Below, piece by piece: positions 36,835-40,158 of a DNA stretch of 40,158 nucleotides. Each line of letters starts with the position of its first letter. The first letter of the stretch is position 1. The position numbers were made by a program, and so were the translations under genes. The stretch is taken from contig JAGWBE010000006.1 in the NCBI GenBank assembly GCA_021296055.1, forward strand, positions 1 to 40,158, given 5' to 3'. The notes under the pieces are model-generated. The model did not search any database. It saw only the letters and a list, made by a program, of their open reading frames with translations, and was not told the DNA's origin. The DNA comes from Dehalococcoidia bacterium (lineage in GTDB: Bacteria; Chloroflexota; Dehalococcoidia; Lucifugimonadales; Australimonadaceae).

Positions 36835-36922
36835 TGAAATGACTGCGAAACGGCGCGGAAAGGAAACGCTCTCCACGGGCGAGGTCTCGCCGTAAATCGG
36901 CGAAATGAGCGCGAAACGACCG
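36835..36922. repeat. right flank of the fic gene: ~88-bp imperfect direct repeat of 11-bp-phased units
   Basis: TGAAATGACT, GCGAAACGGC, GCGGAAAGGA, then a GC-rich middle, then CCGTAAATCGG, CGAAATGAGCG, CGAAACGACCG in exact 11-bp phase. The spacing from the first unit to GTAAATC equals that of the left flank. Contains TCGCCG-TAAAT-CGGCGA (36887-36903), a perfect dyad. It begins 8 bp after the fic stop and ends just before the end of lepA. Confidence 0.65.
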
Positions 36923-36929
36923 CCCCCCG

Positions 36930-38765
36930 CTACCGCTCCATCCGTAGGACAGCCAGGAACGCCTCTTGCGGCACATCCACGTTGCCGACGCGCTTCATGC
37001 GCTTCTTGCCCTCCGCTTGCTTCTCTAGGAGTTTACGCTTGCGCGTCACGTCGCCGCCATAGCACTTGGCAAGGACGTTCTTACGCTGCGCCTTGACCGT
37101 CTCGCGCGCGATGACGCGGGAGCCGACGGCCGCCTGGATAGGCACGTCGAACATCTGGCGCGGGATGAGCGAGCGCAGCTTCACCACCAGCCCACGCCCT
37201 TGCCGGTGCGCCGCCTCGCGGTGCGTGATGAGCGACAGCGCGTCCACCGCCGTCTCGTTCACCAGCACGTCCAGCCGCACGAGGTCGGCCTGGCGGTAGC
37301 CGTCGAAAGCGTAGTCGAGGGAGGCGTAGCCGCGGCTGCGCGTCTTCACCTGGTCGTAGAAGTCCACCAGCACCTCCGCCAACGGCATATGCGCCTCGAT
37401 GAGCACGCGCGGGTCTCCCGACGGCATCCCCGTGTCGCTGGCCGCCGTCGCCGTGTCCAGGTACTCCGTGCGCTTGAAGAGGCCGCGACGAGAGTTCACC
37501 AACTCCATCATCCCGCCGACGAACCGCGACGGCGTGACGATGCTGACGCTGAGCCATGGCTCTAGTATCTGCTCGCGTCCGCCGCCCGCCGGCATATCCG
37601 TAGGGCGCGACACCTCTATCTCTGAGCCGTCCTGGAGCATGACGCGGTAGGCCACGCTGGGCGCCGTCGCCACTAGCTCCAACCCGTACTCGCGCTCTAG
37701 GCGCTCCTGCACGATCTCCATATGCAGCAGCCCCAGGAAGCCGCAGCGGAAGCCCGGGCCCAGCGCGGGCGAGTTCTCCGGCTCGAACGCCAGCGCCGCG
37801 TCGTTCAGTTGCAGGCGTTCCAACGCTTCGCGGAGTTCGTGGAACTCGCTGCCCTCGCTCGGATAGAGGCCGGCGAACACCATCGGTTTCCGCGCGCCGT
37901 AGCCCGGCAGCGGGTCAACCGCGCCGGCGCGCGCCAGGGTGATGGTGTCGCCCACGCGCGCCTCCCCCACGCTCTTGAGGCCGGTGGCTACGTAGCCCAC
38001 CTCACCCGCCGTCAGCGAGCCCACCTTGGCCATCGCCGGCCTGAACACGCCCACTTCCAGCACGTCGGCCAGCGTGCCCTTCTGCATCATCCGCACGCGC
38101 TCGGCGCCTCGCACCTCCCCGTCCACCACACGCACGTAGGCCACCACGCCTTTGTAGGAGTCGTACTTGGAGTCGAAGATGAGCGCGCGCAGCGGACGCT
38201 CAGGATGAGCGGCAGGCGGCGGCACGCGTTCGACGACGGCGGCGAGCAGGCCAGGCACGCCGTCGCCCTGCTTGGCCGACACGCTGATCACCTCGTCCGC
38301 CTCGAATCCGAACACCTGCCGCAACTCGTCCAGGCTGCGCGGAACGTCGGCGGCGGGCAGGTCGATCTTGTTGAGCACCGGGATGATGGTCAGGTCGTGC
38401 TCCAGCGCCAGGTAGACGTTGGCCAGCGTCTGCGCCTGAATGCCCTGCGTCGCGTCCACCACCAGCAGCGCTCCCTCGCACGCGGCGAGCGAGCGCGACA
38501 CCTCGTAGGAGAAGTCCACGTGGCCGGGCGTGTCAATGAGGTTCAGTTCGTAGAGGCGTCCGTCGTGTTGGAGGCCCATGCGCACGGCCTGGGCCTTGAT
38601 GGTGATGCCCCGCTCGCGCTCCAGGTCCATCGAGTCGAGCACCTGCTCCCGCATCTGTCGCGAGGAGAGGGCGCCCGTCAGTTCGAGCATCCGGTCGGCG
38701 AGGGTGGACTTGCCGTGGTCGATGTGCGCGATGATGCAGAAGTTGCGGATAAGGGCGGCGTCCAT
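36930..38765 (-). CDS. lepA: elongation factor 4 (LepA)
   Basis: 611 residues; back-translocating ribosomal GTPase. G1 AHIDHGKST at about 13-21, G2/G3 ERGITIKAQ and DTPGHVDF, G4 NKID; the LepA-specific C-terminus carries ITRKRKLLEKQAEGKKRMK. EF-Tu-like, III and V domains are in order. ATG 38765 is preceded 7 bp upstream by TGC-TACACT (complement of 38773-38781), and no Shine-Dalgarno fits. Confidence 0.97.
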   Translation of the reverse strand: MDAALIRNFCIIAHIDHGKSTLADRMLELTGALSSRQMREQVLDSMDLERERGITIKAQAVRMGLQHDGRLYELNLIDTPGHVDFSYEVSRSLAACEGALLVVDATQGIQAQTLANVYLALEHDLTIIPVLNKIDLPAADVPRSLDELRQVFGFEADEVISVSAKQGDGVPGLLAAVVERVPPPAAHPERPLRALIFDSKYDSYKGVVAYVRVVDGEVRGAERVRMMQKGTLADVLEVGVFRPAMAKVGSLTAGEVGYVATGLKSVGEARVGDTITLARAGAVDPLPGYGARKPMVFAGLYPSEGSEFHELREALERLQLNDAALAFEPENSPALGPGFRCGFLGLLHMEIVQERLEREYGLELVATAPSVAYRVMLQDGSEIEVSRPTDMPAGGGREQILEPWLSVSIVTPSRFVGGMMELVNSRRGLFKRTEYLDTATAASDTGMPSGDPRVLIEAHMPLAEVLVDFYDQVKTRSRGYASLDYAFDGYRQADLVRLDVLVNETAVDALSLITHREAAHRQGRGLVVKLRSLIPRQMFDVPIQAAVGSRVIARETVKAQRKNVLAKCYGGDVTRKRKLLEKQAEGKKRMKRVGNVDVPQEAFLAVLRMER

Positions 38766-38772
38766 CCCCCAT

Positions 38773-38781
38773 AGTGTAGCA
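38773..38781 (-). promoter_or_regulatory. extended -10 promoter of lepA, leaderless geometry
   Basis: On the minus strand TGC-TACACT, seven bases, then the lepA ATG. Confidence 0.5.
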
Positions 38782-38871
38782 AGCCGGCGCGCGCCGCCAC
38801 TGTGCGTCTGGCGTGCGGATGCCGGGCGCTTGGCGCGCGCTCTGCCCTACCCTGTCCTTGTTTGCGGCGGC

Positions 38872-40158
38872 CTAGCCGAACCAGTCGTCGCGGTGAGTGG
38901 CGTAGCCCCCCGACAGGCCAGCGGGTTGGCCGTCGCCGCGCCAGCACGCGCCCCCCATCAGCAGCCCCGACACAGGGTCGACCATCACCCCGTTCATGCA
39001 GTTGGCGATGATCGGCGCGTGCGTCATATTGTGTCCCATTCGCTCCAACTCCGCCACGACGGCCGAGTCGCACCCCGACTCGAACTCGACGATATTCCCG
39101 CTCGCCCAGATGCGCGGCGCCTCCACCGCCTCTTGGATATTCATCCCGTGGTCGATCACGTTGATGATGCCCTGGAGCACCGTCGGGAAGATGCGGATGC
39201 CCCCAGGCGTGCCGATGGCGAAGAACGGCTTGCCGTCCCGCTCCACGATGGTCGCCGCGGTCGCCGTCAGCATCCGCTTGCGCGGGCCGACCGAGTTCGG
39301 ACGCCCAGGGCGCGGGTCGAACAGCGCCATGTTGTTGTTGATGAGCAGCCCCGTGCCGGGGACGACGACGCGCCCGCCGAACGAGTTGTTCAGCGTCGTC
39401 GTCTGCGTCACGGCCGAACCGTCAGCCGCCATGATGGTGAGGTGCGTCGTGTGTCCCGACGTGACGGACACGGGATCGCCGCCTTCGGGGCGCCCCACCG
39501 TGTCCATGCGTATCTCCGACGCGCGCTTGCGAGCGTAGCCCTTGTCCAGCAGCGCGTCGTGGGGAAAGTCTACGAACTTGGGGTCGCCGAGGAATTTGGC
39601 CCTGTCCGCGAACATGATCTTCAGCACCTCAGTGAGCAGGTGCCAGTACTTGGCCGTCCCGAAGCCGAGTGAGGCTACGTCGAAGTTCTCAAGGATGTTG
39701 AGGCCGAGCTGGTTGAGCAAGCCGCCGCCCGAGCTGAGCGGCGTTCCCGTGAGGTCGTAGCCTCGGTACGTCCCCCGTATCGGCTCGGGGTAGCGCACCT
39801 CGTACGCCTCGATGTCCTCCATCGTAACGATGCCGCCGCCGCGCTCAATCTCGGCGGCGAACGCCTCCCCTAGCGGCCCATGGTAGAAGGCGTCCGAACC
39901 GTGCTTGGCGAACGTGCGCAGCGATTCCGCCAACTCCGGCTGCACAAGGCGGTGTCCGACTGGCGGAGCCTTGCCGTTCGGCAGGAACACCTTGGCCGAC
40001 TCAGGGAACATCGCCAGTTGGCGCTCAGTGTTGCGGAAGGAGTACTGGAGGTACGAGGAGATCTCGAACCCGTGCTCGGCGGCGTCGATGGCCGGTTGCA
40101 TCACCTGGGCGAGCGGCAGCCTGCCCTTGAGTTCGTGGAGGCGCAGCCAGCCTTTGGC
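38872..40158 (-). CDS. ggt: gamma-glutamyltransferase, partial (5' end beyond the window)
   Basis: The frame is open to the window edge; its first visible residues AKGWLRLHELKGRLPLAQ match the family region about 130 residues into the protein. Ntn-hydrolase fold. The autoprocessing and nucleophile Thr lies in SGHTTHLTIMAADGSAVTQT, followed by NNSFGGRVVVPGTGLLINNN and GGIRIFPTVLQGIINVID. Cleaves gamma-glutamyl bonds, for example of glutathione, usually outside the cytoplasmic membrane; any signal peptide would lie past the edge. About 105 bp between it and lepA contain only the lepA promoter. Confidence 0.93.
   Translation of the reverse strand, partial: AKGWLRLHELKGRLPLAQVMQPAIDAAEHGFEISSYLQYSFRNTERQLAMFPESAKVFLPNGKAPPVGHRLVQPELAESLRTFAKHGSDAFYHGPLGEAFAAEIERGGGIVTMEDIEAYEVRYPEPIRGTYRGYDLTGTPLSSGGGLLNQLGLNILENFDVASLGFGTAKYWHLLTEVLKIMFADRAKFLGDPKFVDFPHDALLDKGYARKRASEIRMDTVGRPEGGDPVSVTSGHTTHLTIMAADGSAVTQTTTLNNSFGGRVVVPGTGLLINNNMALFDPRPGRPNSVGPRKRMLTATAATIVERDGKPFFAIGTPGGIRIFPTVLQGIINVIDHGMNIQEAVEAPRIWASGNIVEFESGCDSAVVAELERMGHNMTHAPIIANCMNGVMVDPVSGLLMGGACWRGDGQPAGLSGGYATHRDDWFG

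Overview
High-GC bacterial chromosome segment with about 30 densely packed genes. I infer Chloroflexota, probably Dehalococcoidia or the SAR202 group. The grounds are a SufBCDSU operon with SufU, a Bacillus-type large SRP RNA with an Alu domain, MutS2, a split ComDE-like TPP enzyme, and isolated oxygenases of the sort common in those genomes. Family-level features support this; no marker gene proves it.

Layout. 1-3.05 kb: an alpha/beta hydrolase and an MpaB/rubber-oxygenase-like protein on the minus strand, separated by dispersed repeat hairpins, then a gap holding an array of 11-bp-phased units. 3.06-9.32 kb: an SDR epimerase, then the sufBCDSU iron-sulfur assembly operon, with a sigma70-like promoter and a perfect 10+10 bp palindrome at the predicted transcription start. 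9.33-13.5 kb (minus): hicB with a truncated hicA, an MFS transporter, mutS2. 13.6-20.0 kb (plus): one tight six-gene run, coaE - cbbQ/norQ-type AAA+ ATPase - NUDIX CoA pyrophosphatase - 1062-residue VWA protein - two subunits of a ComDE-like TPP decarboxylase. 20.0-22.7 kb: cinA divergent from speD-speB (polyamines). 22.7-29.8 kb: lipoprotein cytochrome c, NifS/IscS-type cysteine desulfurase, a frameshifted thioredoxin-domain (YyaL/DUF255) gene, an alanine-glyoxylate-type aminotransferase, and both subunits of a ring-hydroxylating oxygenase ending in a clear terminator.

29.9-32.2 kb: a HelD/UvrD-like helicase with markedly lower GC, interrupted by one in-frame TAG; probably acquired. 32.2-34.6 kb (minus): rsmA, the SRP RNA gene (its 3' end overlaps the longest rsmA reading frame) and a frameshifted MFS gene. 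34.6-40.2 kb: galU, a Fic-domain gene bracketed by matching ~90 bp imperfect direct repeats, lepA, and a gamma-glutamyltransferase running off the window edge.

Most unusual points: (1) the fic gene bracketed by 11-bp-phased repeats, with a third, related array near 2.85 kb; (2) the six-gene operon placing an AAA+/VWA enzyme-activation pair between CoA-metabolism genes and a TPP enzyme; (3) the palindromic suf operator; (4) repeated -10-like boxes 6-8 bp before the start codons of housekeeping genes, which suggests leaderless transcripts; (5) three otherwise intact genes each broken by one lesion between 26 and 34 kb. No tRNA, rRNA, CRISPR array or insertion sequence was seen.
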